Below, one piece after another: positions 1 to 7,787 of a stretch of DNA of 64,000 bases (position 1 is the first letter of the stretch; every line of letters begins with the position of its first letter). This DNA is from Thermaurantimonas sp046299575 (lineage in GTDB: Bacteria > Bacteroidota > Bacteroidia > Flavobacteriales > Schleiferiaceae). The DNA is taken from assembly GCF_046299575.1 (NCBI RefSeq), contig NZ_JBKBHX010000001.1, forward strand, positions 248,001-312,000, in the 5' to 3' direction. The notes beneath the pieces are model-generated. The model was not told the origin of the DNA. It ran no database searches and was given only the letters and a program-made list of their open reading frames with translations. The position numbers and the translations under genes are program-made.

Positions 1-566
1 ACCATATCCACCAGAAAAGCCAGCGGACCTTGATTCTGCGCCTGTTTAGCCTTTTCGATTTTTGAAGCGACCAGGTCTTCACTGCCGTTTCCATTCATTC
101 GACTGCTGATCACTGCAGTTAATTCAGCGTTTTCAGGTTTACAGGTCACGCAGATGTCGTCGAGGTCTTCGGCACCCGACTGTTTTTTCCACAGCTCGTA
201 GCGGATGCGGTTTTCAAGCAAGAGAGCGCTGTCGCGGCTTTGGCCCGGTTTGATCAGATTTACAATCAGCAATCCGAGACTTACAGCGATCACTGTGGTA
301 GCCAGATAGATAGCCAGGGTTTTCAGCCCGAGGCGACCCAGGGACTCCGGAGAGCCCAGTCCGGCTATGCCGCTGATGATGCTAAACAAAACCAATGGTA
401 CAGCAATGAGCTTGAGCAAATTCATGAAAATAGTGCCAAACGGAGCGATAAAATCAGCTGTGAACCGCTGCCAACCGAATAATACCGATGCGATGGCATA
501 GACGATGCCCAGCAGCATGCCGATTAAGATTTTCCAGTGTAATGGAAGATTTGTATATGCTTTCAA
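1..566 (-). CDS. Dicarboxylate/amino acid:cation symporter (DAACS family), C-terminal part missing
   Basis: The reading frame runs off the left edge, so only about 188 N-terminal residues are visible. They begin LKAYTNLPLHWKILIGM, matching the usual N-terminus of the GltP/DctA family, which takes up glutamate, aspartate or C4-dicarboxylates with Na+ or H+. Hydrophobic helices follow, with the family-typical segment NLLKLIAVPLVLFSII near residues 50-65 and then a charged loop. The best start is TTG at 566-564, sharing bases with the aroC stop (TTGA), which implies translational coupling to aroC. A later in-frame ATG, giving MLLGIV, would remove part of the first helix. Substrate cannot be told from this fragment. 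Confidence 0.8.
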   Translation of the reverse strand, partial: MKAYTNLPLHWKILIGMLLGIVYAIASVLFGWQRFTADFIAPFGTIFMNLLKLIAVPLVLFSIISGIAGLGSPESLGRLGLKTLAIYLATTVIAVSLGLLIVNLIKPGQSRDSALLLENRIRYELWKKQSGAEDLDDICVTCKPENAELTAVISSRMNGNGSEDLVASKIEKAKQAQNQGPLAFLVDM

Positions 567-1624
567 TACAGTGTATGGATTCGGTTTAACAAATAAAAAT
601 CAGCCAGCACCAGCCATGTCATGGCTTCCACTACCGGCACTGCGCGAGGTACTACGCAAGGGTCGTGACGACCCCGCACGGCCAAATCTACTACATTCCC
701 CTCAGCATCAAGTGCTTTTTGCTCTTTGGCAATGGATGCTGTGGGCTTGAAGGTCACTTCAAACGCGAGTTCGCGACCTGAGCTGATACCTCCAAGTACT
801 CCACCGCTGTGGTTGGTAGCAAAGGTCTGTGAATCGGCCGGCATATCGTTGTGCTCACTTCCGCGCATAGAGGCTGCACGTGTGCCACTGCCGATTTCAA
901 AAGCCCGGGTAGCATTGATGGTCATCATGGCATGTGCCAGGCGTGCGTGCAGCTTGTCGAAGATGGGCTCACCCAGGCCGGCCGGCAGTCCGATGACGCG
1001 CACCGCTACCTTACCACCCACGGAGTCGCCCTGTTCCTTCAGATCAGCAATCAGCTCTTCAGCCGATGATGAAGCTATGGGATGAGGCATCCGGGTAGGA
1101 TACTTATCAATATCATCGGGTGAAAAGACGGCATCAGCCGGCAAGCGAATGTCGCCTATCTGGCAGGTGTAGGCCATCACCCGAACATCTGGCAGCAGAT
1201 GCGCAGCCAATGCCCCGGCCAGCACCCAATTGGCCGTTTCGCGGGCAGAAGAGCGCCCACCCCCGCGGTGATCGCGGTGGCCATACTTAGCGGTGTAGGT
1301 TTCGTCAGCATGACCGGGTCTGAAGACCTGTCGAAGCTCATCGTAGTCAGTAGAGCGCTTATCTGCATTGCGAATCAGAAAAGCGATCGGTGCGCCGGTT
1401 GATTTACCTTCAAAAACTCCGGAGAGAAACTCAGGCTCATCCGCTTCAGTCCTCGCAGTTGTCACGGCTGATTGGCCGGGCCTTCTTCGGGCGAGTTGAT
1501 GCCTTATGCGATTAAAGTCAATGCTAATATCGGCCGGAAAACCATCGAGCACCCCGCCAATGGCGGGGCCATGTGATTCGCCGAAGGTAGTAAGCCTCAG
1601 AATTCTGCCAAACGTATTGCTCAT
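563..1624 (-). CDS. aroC: Chorismate synthase
   Basis: Catalyses the last shikimate-pathway step, converting 5-enolpyruvylshikimate-3-phosphate to chorismate with reduced FMN. The 353-residue protein starts SNTFGRILRLTTFGESHG, the classic N-terminal signature, and keeps the arginine-rich RRRPGQS segment near residue 50 and the GGRSSARET signature near residue 125. The ATG at 1624 is preferred; a TTG lies one codon upstream. Its stop overlaps the start of the downstream symporter. The pathway's first enzyme is about 61 kb away in this window. Confidence 0.96.
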   Translation of the reverse strand: MSNTFGRILRLTTFGESHGPAIGGVLDGFPADISIDFNRIRHQLARRRPGQSAVTTARTEADEPEFLSGVFEGKSTGAPIAFLIRNADKRSTDYDELRQVFRPGHADETYTAKYGHRDHRGGGRSSARETANWVLAGALAAHLLPDVRVMAYTCQIGDIRLPADAVFSPDDIDKYPTRMPHPIASSSAEELIADLKEQGDSVGGKVAVRVIGLPAGLGEPIFDKLHARLAHAMMTINATRAFEIGSGTRAASMRGSEHNDMPADSQTFATNHSGGVLGGISSGRELAFEVTFKPTASIAKEQKALDAEGNVVDLAVRGRHDPCVVPRAVPVVEAMTWLVLADFYLLNRIHTLY

Positions 1625-1631
1625 CAACGTG

Positions 1632-1639
1632 CAAACTTA
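1632..1639 (-). promoter_or_regulatory. Possible Bacteroidota -7 element of aroC (TAAGTTTG)
   Basis: Read on the minus strand the site is TAAGTTTG, a full match to TAnnTTTG. Only seven bases separate it from the aroC ATG, so transcription would begin at or beside the start codon, giving a leaderless or nearly leaderless mRNA. No clear TTG -33 element is seen. An eight-base degenerate match can occur by chance. Confidence 0.35.
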
Positions 1640-1761
1640 CTGGTGGCTGGACAATTGGAAATCTTGCTTTAATTTGCTTTATATAAAAAAAGTCATTGAC
1701 TAAACGAATCTCTGCTTTCACTGATTAAAATGCCACTTTCGAAGAGAAAAATGAGAGATTC

Positions 1762-1781
1762 AAAAAAAAAAAAAAAAAAAA
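1762..1781. repeat. Poly-A tract, A20
   Basis: Twenty consecutive A residues, ending about 19 bases before the degenerate -7 element (GAAATTTG, 1801-1808) of the first small gene. An equivalent A21 tract precedes unit 2. Tracts this long are prone to slippage and sit where a -33/upstream element would be. Confidence 0.9.
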
Positions 1782-1836
1782 TAATAAGAGTTTTCATTAC
1801 GAAATTTGTTATCGTATAACCAAAAACTTGAAAACA

Positions 1837-2199
1837 ATGAAAAAAGTAGCATTATTAATTGTTGCTTTCCTTCCGTGCAGCATGATGGCATAAGCCAGAA
1901 TTGTTGTAATCAAAATGAATGGTGGTATTTTTGGTTACAGAGAAGTCATAGAAGAAGTGGACGGATGTGATGGGTACCTGACATGCTTAAATTCCGGATT
2001 TAGTCGGTGCAGATTTACCATACCACCCTGCAACAGCGGAAGTCAATTTGTAAACATCCTCATCGAAGAGGTAGAAAATTAGATTCGCAATGGCTTATTG
2101 TTTGGTTCATTTACCGAAAATGGATATCACGTGAGCTGGGTGTCTTCTCAAAACGGGGATGATGAATACGTTGAAATAACCATCGAAGAAATCGATTAA
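1837..2199 (+). pseudogene. Small secreted four-cysteine protein, copy 1, broken by two nonsense codons
   Basis: Reading from ATG 1837 gives a signal peptide (MKKVALLIVAFLPCSMMA), then TAA at 1891-1893, a long frame with four cysteines, TAG at 2080-2082 and a natural TAA at 2197-2199. Reading through both stops gives a 120-residue protein homologous end to end with copies at 3737 and 5740. The shared spacing is C-x5-C-x7-CRF-x5-C. The TAG sits where copy 2 has CAG in the context VEN-Q-IR, so it is a single C-to-T change; the TAA is consistent with CAA to TAA. The family is unknown to me. The next gene starts 6 bp downstream. Its -7 element also looks degraded compared with unit 2, suggesting a dying gene. 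Confidence 0.75.
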
Positions 2200-2205
2200 A
2201 CGCCT

Positions 2206-3609
2206 ATGATGAAACAAAAAAATTCTATTTGGGCATATCTTCTGGTGATATGCCCTTTTTTTGTGTTTTCACAAGTGCGTATTCCTCTTCATGAAAAAAA
2301 AATTTCTAACACTTATTCCAGAACATTCACTCAAGTAAGTAAAACTACAAACGATACTATTCAAATAATTTACGGGGATCTTTTTAGTGATAAATATGCA
2401 AAAATTATCTATATTCTAAATAACAAACTTAGTAAAAAAGATTCTGTAAGCCTTAAGAATTTTTCGTCCCGAAGAATATTATTGGAAAATAAAAATATAA
2501 TTTATGGATTCAATATACCTAAAGTTAACAAATTTGAAATCGTTTTGTACGATCTGAAGAAAAAAACATACAAGAAAAAAGAAGTTCGATTTGGCCCAAT
2601 CTATGTGGGACAGATAAATGATCGCGTTTATTATACCTGTGAATACAACGAACACCCCTATTCCATCCATCCCCCTGAGCTGCTCTGGTCGGTCTATTTG
2701 CCCGATGAAGACCGAACCATAGCCTTTCCGGTGGATTCCTTTCTGATCTACACCCATTTCAACAGCGAGAAGATCCGCTTCCTTGGGGAGCGCTACATTG
2801 TAGCTGCGCGCAATATGGCCCTCTCCTTTCACGTGTACGACACCCAAACCAATACTTTACACTACTACCGCGACCCCGACGAAGACAAATATCTCAACGA
2901 CAGCATCAAAACCTATTTTTATCACCTTTCGCGCAACCCAGACATGGACATTCCTACCAATATGCGCATTGCCAAGCGCCAGCAGCCCATGTGGCGAATT
3001 AACAAGGTGCTGCCCTATGACGAAAAGGCATTTGTGATGAGTACCATCCTCAACGACACTCACCGGGTGTACTTCGTGCGTATAGAACCTGACTCGATGT
3101 GGATGCAGCGCACATTTCTGTACCAGGAGTACGGCGAGCCCTCGGCCTATGCCGAAAATCCCAACCGCTCACATATGGCCTATACACGAGGGGTAGAAGT
3201 GTATAAAGACAACTTCCTTCGCTTTCATTCCGACACAGCTTATAATCTCTATCTGGAAATCATGCCCATCAACCGCATCATGGGCCTTAGTCGCGAAGAG
3301 CACTATGTATTTATCGACCCCTTGTACTGCCAGAAGTGCGTGTTTCCCCGCAAGGATGCCCGATACTTTTTGCTCACCAACGGCAGCAAGCTGATGGAAG
3401 AGCGTTTTGTGAAGCAGCTGGGCATAGACCCCTCTCGGGTTGTGTGGATCAAGGGCCAGTTCCCCGAATGGATGTACAACGAGCCCCGCGAGCAGGTACT
3501 CAAGCCCCTGTTTACCAGTACGCCGGTCATAGTTGCCAACGAAAAGCGCTGGCAGCTCGGTGCTGAGGTGCTGCAACTGCTCAGGCAGTACGCGGGGGAT
3601 GAGTTGTAA
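2206..3609 (+). CDS. Secreted protein with divergent N-terminal module and CxxC, thioredoxin-like C-terminus (copy 1)
   Basis: A 467-residue protein with a signal peptide ending near VFSQ (residue 23). Residues 24-148 are AT-rich in coding sequence and poorly conserved with the paralogue at 4265; from residue 150 (HPYSIHPPELLW) to the end the two proteins are identical. The central part is rich in short beta-like segments and may be a propeller; this is a guess. The last 100 residues contain FIDPLYCQKCVFP (CxxC after a beta strand) and TSTPVIVANEKRW, which resembles the cis-proline strand of thioredoxin folds. I infer a periplasmic or surface redox role, possibly on the adjacent four-Cys protein. 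It lies 6 bp behind the small pseudogene and was probably co-transcribed with it. No named family recognised. Confidence 0.72.
   Translation: MMKQKNSIWAYLLVICPFFVFSQVRIPLHEKKISNTYSRTFTQVSKTTNDTIQIIYGDLFSDKYAKIIYILNNKLSKKDSVSLKNFSSRRILLENKNIIYGFNIPKVNKFEIVLYDLKKKTYKKKEVRFGPIYVGQINDRVYYTCEYNEHPYSIHPPELLWSVYLPDEDRTIAFPVDSFLIYTHFNSEKIRFLGERYIVAARNMALSFHVYDTQTNTLHYYRDPDEDKYLNDSIKTYFYHLSRNPDMDIPTNMRIAKRQQPMWRINKVLPYDEKAFVMSTILNDTHRVYFVRIEPDSMWMQRTFLYQEYGEPSAYAENPNRSHMAYTRGVEVYKDNFLRFHSDTAYNLYLEIMPINRIMGLSREEHYVFIDPLYCQKCVFPRKDARYFLLTNGSKLMEERFVKQLGIDPSRVVWIKGQFPEWMYNEPREQVLKPLFTSTPVIVANEKRWQLGAEVLQLLRQYAGDEL
2653..3609. repeat. 957-bp near-identical module, copy A
   Basis: Bases 2653-3609 match 4736-5692 at a constant offset of 2083. 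The one difference I found is T2799 versus C4882, a silent change in an isoleucine codon; the protein sequences are identical throughout. Identity begins abruptly inside the gene and stops at the stop codon (TAA in copy A, TGA in copy B). Confidence 0.95.
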
Positions 3610-3661
3610 TCTCTCTTTCACTGACCAAAATGCCAATTTCACTAAAAAAAATCAAGAATTC

Positions 3662-3682
3662 AAAAAAAAAAAAAAAAAAAAA
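3662..3682. repeat. Poly-A tract, A21
   Basis: Twenty-one A residues ending 17 bases before the -7 element at 3700. The tract therefore covers the position where a Bacteroidota -33 element would be expected, so length changes could alter promoter strength. Confidence 0.9.
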
Positions 3683-3699
3683 TAAGTAAGTGTTTTTTC

Positions 3700-3707
3700 T
3701 ATTTTTG
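3700..3707 (+). promoter_or_regulatory. -7 element TATTTTTG before small gene copy 2
   Basis: Full match to TAnnTTTG, 29 bases before ATG 3737. The aligned position of unit 1 (1801-1808) reads GAAATTTG, one mismatch from consensus. The -33 position falls at the end of the A21 tract. Confidence 0.5.
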
Positions 3708-3736
3708 GGTAGTACTTAACCAAAATCTATTAAGCA

Positions 3737-4003
3737 ATGAAAAAACTTTTTATTGTATCTTGTTTGCTATTAATGGCAAATGTTTATGCTCGTCCCAAAG
3801 TCACCATTATCATGAAAAACGGTGGAAAAAATGGGTTCGGATCTGTTATAGAACATCACAATGGGTGTGAGTCATCATCTTTAGAATGTGTGGGGCCGGG
3901 AAATTCACCCTGCAGATTCCAGATACCACCGTGCGGGTTTGCATATTATGCAAACATTGCAATTGAGTTTGTAGAAAATCAGATACGAATGGGTAGATTA
4001 TAG
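3737..4003 (+). CDS. Small secreted four-cysteine protein, copy 2 (C-terminally truncated)
   Basis: The 88-residue protein has a signal peptide (MKKLFIVSCLLLMANVYA) and the family pattern C-x6-C-x7-CRF-x5-C between residues 42 and 65. It ends at TAG 4001-4003. Beyond that stop the frame stays open for 29 more codons to TAA 4091-4093, and the encoded tail (IRWIS and DITIDLIE) matches the tail of copy 1, so the family protein is normally about 118-120 residues and this copy has lost its C-terminal third. All four cysteines survive, so the short form may still fold and be exported. Function unknown. Confidence 0.6.
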   Translation: MKKLFIVSCLLLMANVYARPKVTIIMKNGGKNGFGSVIEHHNGCESSSLECVGPGNSPCRFQIPPCGFAYYANIAIEFVENQIRMGRL

Positions 4004-4138
4004 GGCATAGAGCTTATGGATAATGCTGAGATAAGGTGGATTAGTGTTGATTCAGGTGATTCAGTTGACATCACAATTGACTTGATAGAATAAATTATAA
4101 AAAAATTTTTAATTAAGCACCAATTTCCTTAATTTAAG

Positions 4139-4175
4139 CCCTGAGGACACACAGCGTGTACTCAGGGTATTTTAA
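4139..4175 (+). terminator. Hairpin terminator between small and large gene of unit 2
   Basis: CCCTGAG at 4139-4145 pairs with CTCAGGG at 4161-4167, with an inner ACAC/GTGT stem, followed by TATTTTAAAA. It has no counterpart in unit 1, where the two genes are 6 bp apart. Confidence 0.6.
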
Positions 4176-4264
4176 AATAAAATTAACGCACTCAAAACAT
4201 AGAACATTAAGTTCAATTATATTTGAAGTCAATGAAAAATATATAATTAATCTGAGCATATTCT

Positions 4265-5692
4265 ATGATTAAATCGAAGAAAATTTATTTTATAATATTA
4301 CTTAAATATACTTTTTTTATTTACGCATTTTTTGTAACTCATTTCCTATCTAGCCAAGTAAAAATAGACTTAAATACAAAATATAGTTTTTATAAAAAGG
4401 AATTTTTCGATGTGAGAGAATTTTTTGTAGTTAATGATGATGTATTAATTCTCTTGGCAAGACTTCGCGACAATCATGTAAAATTTATGACATTAAACAA
4501 CGGAAAATTAACGTCGATTTATGATAAAATATTTAAGCATGAATTCAATAAAAGAAACTTCATATATGTGAATAATACATTTTACTTTTTCCATGCAAAA
4601 GATGTGAATGTATTTGAATTTTACATTGTTGATTCAAAAGGAAAAATAAAAGAAAAAAAATTTAAGGATTTTACCCCACATTATGTAAGACTTTCAAAAC
4701 AAGGTCGAGTATATTTTACCAATGAGTACAATGCACACCCCTATTCCATCCATCCCCCTGAGCTGCTCTGGTCGGTCTATTTGCCCGATGAAGACCGAAC
4801 CATAGCCTTTCCGGTGGATTCCTTTCTGATCTACACCCATTTCAACAGCGAGAAGATCCGCTTCCTTGGGGAGCGCTACATCGTAGCTGCGCGCAATATG
4901 GCCCTCTCCTTTCACGTGTACGACACCCAAACCAATACTTTACACTACTACCGCGACCCCGACGAAGACAAATATCTCAACGACAGCATCAAAACCTATT
5001 TTTATCACCTTTCGCGCAACCCAGACATGGACATTCCTACCAATATGCGCATTGCCAAGCGCCAGCAGCCCATGTGGCGAATTAACAAGGTGCTGCCCTA
5101 TGACGAAAAGGCATTTGTGATGAGTACCATCCTCAACGACACTCACCGGGTGTACTTCGTGCGTATAGAACCTGACTCGATGTGGATGCAGCGCACATTT
5201 CTGTACCAGGAGTACGGCGAGCCCTCGGCCTATGCCGAAAATCCCAACCGCTCACATATGGCCTATACACGAGGGGTAGAAGTGTATAAAGACAACTTCC
5301 TTCGCTTTCATTCCGACACAGCTTATAATCTCTATCTGGAAATCATGCCCATCAACCGCATCATGGGCCTTAGTCGCGAAGAGCACTATGTATTTATCGA
5401 CCCCTTGTACTGCCAGAAGTGCGTGTTTCCCCGCAAGGATGCCCGATACTTTTTGCTCACCAACGGCAGCAAGCTGATGGAAGAGCGTTTTGTGAAGCAG
5501 CTGGGCATAGACCCCTCTCGGGTTGTGTGGATCAAGGGCCAGTTCCCCGAATGGATGTACAACGAGCCCCGCGAGCAGGTACTCAAGCCCCTGTTTACCA
5601 GTACGCCGGTCATAGTTGCCAACGAAAAGCGCTGGCAGCTCGGTGCTGAGGTGCTGCAACTGCTCAGGCAGTACGCGGGGGATGAGTTGTGA
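4265..5692 (+). CDS. Secreted protein with divergent N-terminal module and CxxC, thioredoxin-like C-terminus (copy 2)
   Basis: A 475-residue paralogue of the gene at 2206. The N-terminus is hydrophobic with a likely signal peptide ending near LSSQ. Residues up to about 156 are only weakly similar to copy 1 (shared pattern VN-FE and a YF/YYT-EYN motif just before the junction), and their DNA is very AT-rich. From HPYSIHPP onward the protein is identical to copy 1, including YCQKC and the STPVIV strand. The sharp junction fits gene conversion or module exchange between old paralogues. The next small gene begins 47 bp downstream. Confidence 0.72.
   Translation: MIKSKKIYFIILLKYTFFIYAFFVTHFLSSQVKIDLNTKYSFYKKEFFDVREFFVVNDDVLILLARLRDNHVKFMTLNNGKLTSIYDKIFKHEFNKRNFIYVNNTFYFFHAKDVNVFEFYIVDSKGKIKEKKFKDFTPHYVRLSKQGRVYFTNEYNAHPYSIHPPELLWSVYLPDEDRTIAFPVDSFLIYTHFNSEKIRFLGERYIVAARNMALSFHVYDTQTNTLHYYRDPDEDKYLNDSIKTYFYHLSRNPDMDIPTNMRIAKRQQPMWRINKVLPYDEKAFVMSTILNDTHRVYFVRIEPDSMWMQRTFLYQEYGEPSAYAENPNRSHMAYTRGVEVYKDNFLRFHSDTAYNLYLEIMPINRIMGLSREEHYVFIDPLYCQKCVFPRKDARYFLLTNGSKLMEERFVKQLGIDPSRVVWIKGQFPEWMYNEPREQVLKPLFTSTPVIVANEKRWQLGAEVLQLLRQYAGDEL
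4736..5692. repeat. 957-bp near-identical module, copy B
   Basis: Partner of 2653-3609; see that entry. The silent difference is C4882. The module is clearly richer in G and C than the 470 bases before it in the same gene. Confidence 0.95.
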
Positions 5693-5739
5693 AAATTATG
5701 TCTGAAACACATTTATATTTGACTGGAAATACGTACCCG

Positions 5740-6117
5740 ATGAGAATATTAGTTGCCATTTCGATCTTTTTATTTACTACCATATTAAAAGCCACAGAAC
5801 CAAAAGTGGTCGTCCAATTGACAAAAGGAGGACCTTTTGGATACAAAGACGTACGCGAAAGCCACTCTGAGTGCTATTCGGACATATCCTGCGAAGGAAA
5901 GGGGTTTTCGGCATGTCGGTTTGAGCTATTGGCCCCTGGCTGTATGGACATACACGATGTAAACAGCATCATTGCACAGGTGGAGAAAGCCATCAAAAAG
6001 AGAAAACGCAGTGGCAGTCTCGAAGTAAGCGACATCAAAGCCGAATGGAAGTACGACCGAAAGACTAAAATTGCTACGATTACGATTACGCTTAAAACTT
6101 CATCTCTTCAAAATTAA
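5740..6117 (+). CDS. Small secreted four-cysteine protein, copy 3 (intact)
   Basis: A 125-residue protein with a signal peptide (MRILVAISIFLFTTILKA) and C-x5-C-x7-CRF-x7-C, followed by a lysine-rich stretch and a beta-rich tail (IATITITL). It is the only copy without a nonsense codon and has no large CxxC partner behind it. A longer frame reaches back to GTG 5689, overlapping the previous stop, but the ATG at 5740 places the signal peptide at the N-terminus. A TATATTTG match to the -7 element lies at 5714-5721. Function unknown. Confidence 0.68.
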   Translation: MRILVAISIFLFTTILKATEPKVVVQLTKGGPFGYKDVRESHSECYSDISCEGKGFSACRFELLAPGCMDIHDVNSIIAQVEKAIKKRKRSGSLEVSDIKAEWKYDRKTKIATITITLKTSSLQN

Positions 6118-6220
6118 GTCTTTTGGAAAGTTTTGAATCACAATATCCCTCGAGAGGTTAATGTCATGTAAAATCCAAATAATTAGCCTCACCGTCACCA
6201 TTTTCCCGGTTACTTATTGC

Positions 6221-6228
6221 TATTTTTG
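6221..6228 (+). promoter_or_regulatory. -7 element TATTTTTG before the NqrM-like/GWxTD/rlmB run
   Basis: Full TAnnTTTG match 15 bases before ATG 6244. No convincing TTG -33 element. Confidence 0.45.
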
Positions 6229-6243
6229 TAAAAAATCTCAGTG

Positions 6244-6444
6244 ATGAAATTGTTCTTGTTGGCATTTATTTTAATTGGACTTGGATTTGCCGGTATTGCA
6301 ATAAAAATCTGGGCGAAAAAAGATGGTAAATTTGCTGGTACATGCGCATCCAATTCTCCATACCTCAACAAAGATGGCGAGCCGTGTGGCTTTTGTGGTG
6401 CAATGCCCGACCAGCAATGCAAAAAGCCAGAAACAGCTTCTTAA
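6244..6444 (+). CDS. Small single-pass membrane protein with four-cysteine tail (NqrM-like)
   Basis: A 66-residue protein with one N-terminal membrane helix (LFLLAFILIGLGFAGIAIKI) and a soluble tail with CASN, CGFC and a last Cys. Similar small proteins are common in Bacteroidota, usually labelled membrane or secreted protein. The layout resembles NqrM, which helps insert iron into the Na+-pumping NADH:quinone reductase; that link is an inference, since no nqr genes are in view. The stop lies inside the next gene (28-bp overlap). ATG 6244 is chosen over GTG 6241. Confidence 0.65.
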   Translation: MKLFLLAFILIGLGFAGIAIKIWAKKDGKFAGTCASNSPYLNKDGEPCGFCGAMPDQQCKKPETAS

Positions 6445-7787
6445 ATATTTTTATACTTAAAATTATCCTAATAACTTTCTCATTTTCAAGCTGTGGAAGT
6501 AAAAAATCAACTTTATCAAACATCAACTTTGCTTATTTATATCAGCCATCTGAAGTATTAATACGACCTGATTTCTTTATCCAACTCATTAATGAGGATT
6601 CTTTGCTCGTACACTATCAACTTAATAAAGAGGAGTTTTTGTATGTTCGAAATTCTGAAAATCAACAATTTGAATCCCAAATTCTGATTAAATATGCTGT
6701 AATACCCAACTACGAACTACCTCAGATTGTAATCGACAGTGGCAGTTTTCGAATACGTGAGGTCAAAACAGAGAATTTTGGCAATATTGTAGGAAAAATT
6801 CCAATTACATTAAATAAAAAACCAGAATTTTCCACATTTCTGATCGTTTTAACCGTTCGTGATGAACACCGAAATTTAGAATATCCTTACTTTTTGTTGA
6901 GCGATAGAAAATCAAAGAATTCATACCACTATTATTTACCAGTTGATACTTTTGGAAATATCTATCTGAAATACACTGCATTTACTGGCGATATAATTTG
7001 TATTCATTACAATTCTGACACTACTAGACGAGTCTTTGTAAAACATTTTGACGGAACTTTCCCCATAGCCTTGCCACCTTTTTCTGCTGAACAGGAAATC
7101 ATTTATACGAATGAATTTAAAATTGCAGGCACAACTAATAATTTATCAGGATGTTATCATTTTAAAAAACCGGGGTTCTACCTTTTCCAGACTGATACTT
7201 CATCCCTGGAGGGCTACTATTTAATAGTTCGTGATGATGACTATCCGCTGGTAAACAAACGACATCAATTGGTTGAGCCACTTCGATATCTTACTACTCA
7301 AAAGGAATTCTCCGATTTACAGGCCTCACATCCTGATTCTATCAAGTACATGGCTGATCAGTTTTGGCTGGCACGCGCCGGCAGTGTTGAGAGAGCTAAA
7401 AACCTGGTAAAAGCCTATTACAGCAGGGTTCAAAGAGCCAACGAACTCTTTACTTCCTTCAAAGAAGGATGGAAAACAGATAGAGGTATGATTTACATAA
7501 TTTTTGGCCCACCAAATGTCGTGTATCGCTATGCCGACAGAGAAGTGTGGATTTATGGCGACGACTCCAGTGCTTTACAATATCGATTTACATTCACGCT
7601 AACAAAGTTGCCTTTTTCAGGCTTTTATTATGTTTTGGAACGCAATGAAAACTATCGCTTTATATGGGGGCAAGCTGTAGATGCCTGGCGCAACGGACGG
7701 GTGTATTCCATTAAAGACATCAAGCGGGAACAAGATGAAAGAGACCAACAACTCAGATACCAGCGATACCCTTATTTTTGGTTCTAG
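6417..7787 (+). CDS. GWxTD domain-containing lipoprotein
   Basis: A 456-residue protein. The N-terminus is a lipoprotein signal with a lipobox-like SFSSC at about residue 25. The C-terminal domain contains GWKTDRGMIYIIFGPP, the GWxTD signature typical of Bacteroidota and related phyla, followed by the FTFTLTKLPF and EVWIY segments of that domain. The biological role of the family is not established. The start at ATG 6417 lies within the preceding small gene; the frame extends upstream to 6342, but that would bury the signal peptide. Its 3' end overlaps rlmB by 53 bp. Confidence 0.85.
   Translation: MQKARNSFLNIFILKIILITFSFSSCGSKKSTLSNINFAYLYQPSEVLIRPDFFIQLINEDSLLVHYQLNKEEFLYVRNSENQQFESQILIKYAVIPNYELPQIVIDSGSFRIREVKTENFGNIVGKIPITLNKKPEFSTFLIVLTVRDEHRNLEYPYFLLSDRKSKNSYHYYLPVDTFGNIYLKYTAFTGDIICIHYNSDTTRRVFVKHFDGTFPIALPPFSAEQEIIYTNEFKIAGTTNNLSGCYHFKKPGFYLFQTDTSSLEGYYLIVRDDDYPLVNKRHQLVEPLRYLTTQKEFSDLQASHPDSIKYMADQFWLARAGSVERAKNLVKAYYSRVQRANELFTSFKEGWKTDRGMIYIIFGPPNVVYRYADREVWIYGDDSSALQYRFTFTLTKLPFSGFYYVLERNENYRFIWGQAVDAWRNGRVYSIKDIKREQDERDQQLRYQRYPYFWF

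Larger units (their letters stand above)
1707..3609 (+). repeat. Tandem cassette, unit 1
   Basis: Unit 1 consists of a shared leader (AATCTCTGCTTTCACTGA, then a long A tract and a promoter region), a broken small four-Cys gene and a large CxxC gene. Unit 2 starts with a similar leader (AATCTCTCTTTCACTGA) at 3608, overlapping the stop codon of the unit 1 large gene. The order leader, small gene, large gene is repeated in both, so the arrangement arose by tandem duplication. Confidence 0.8.
3608..5692 (+). repeat. Tandem cassette, unit 2
   Basis: Second unit with the same leader, A tract, small four-Cys gene and large CxxC gene. It differs from unit 1 in having about 170 bp with a hairpin terminator between small and large gene, and in the sequence of the first third of the large gene. 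Confidence 0.8.

Noticed and set aside
726..1085. Open frame opposite aroC
   Set aside because: Entirely antisense to a well-conserved gene; no family features, typical shadow of codon-biased DNA.
1707..6117. Insertion sequence or toxin-immunity cassette
   Set aside because: No transposase, no terminal inverted repeats, no toxin or immunity motif; both gene types carry signal peptides, which does not fit cytosolic immunity proteins.
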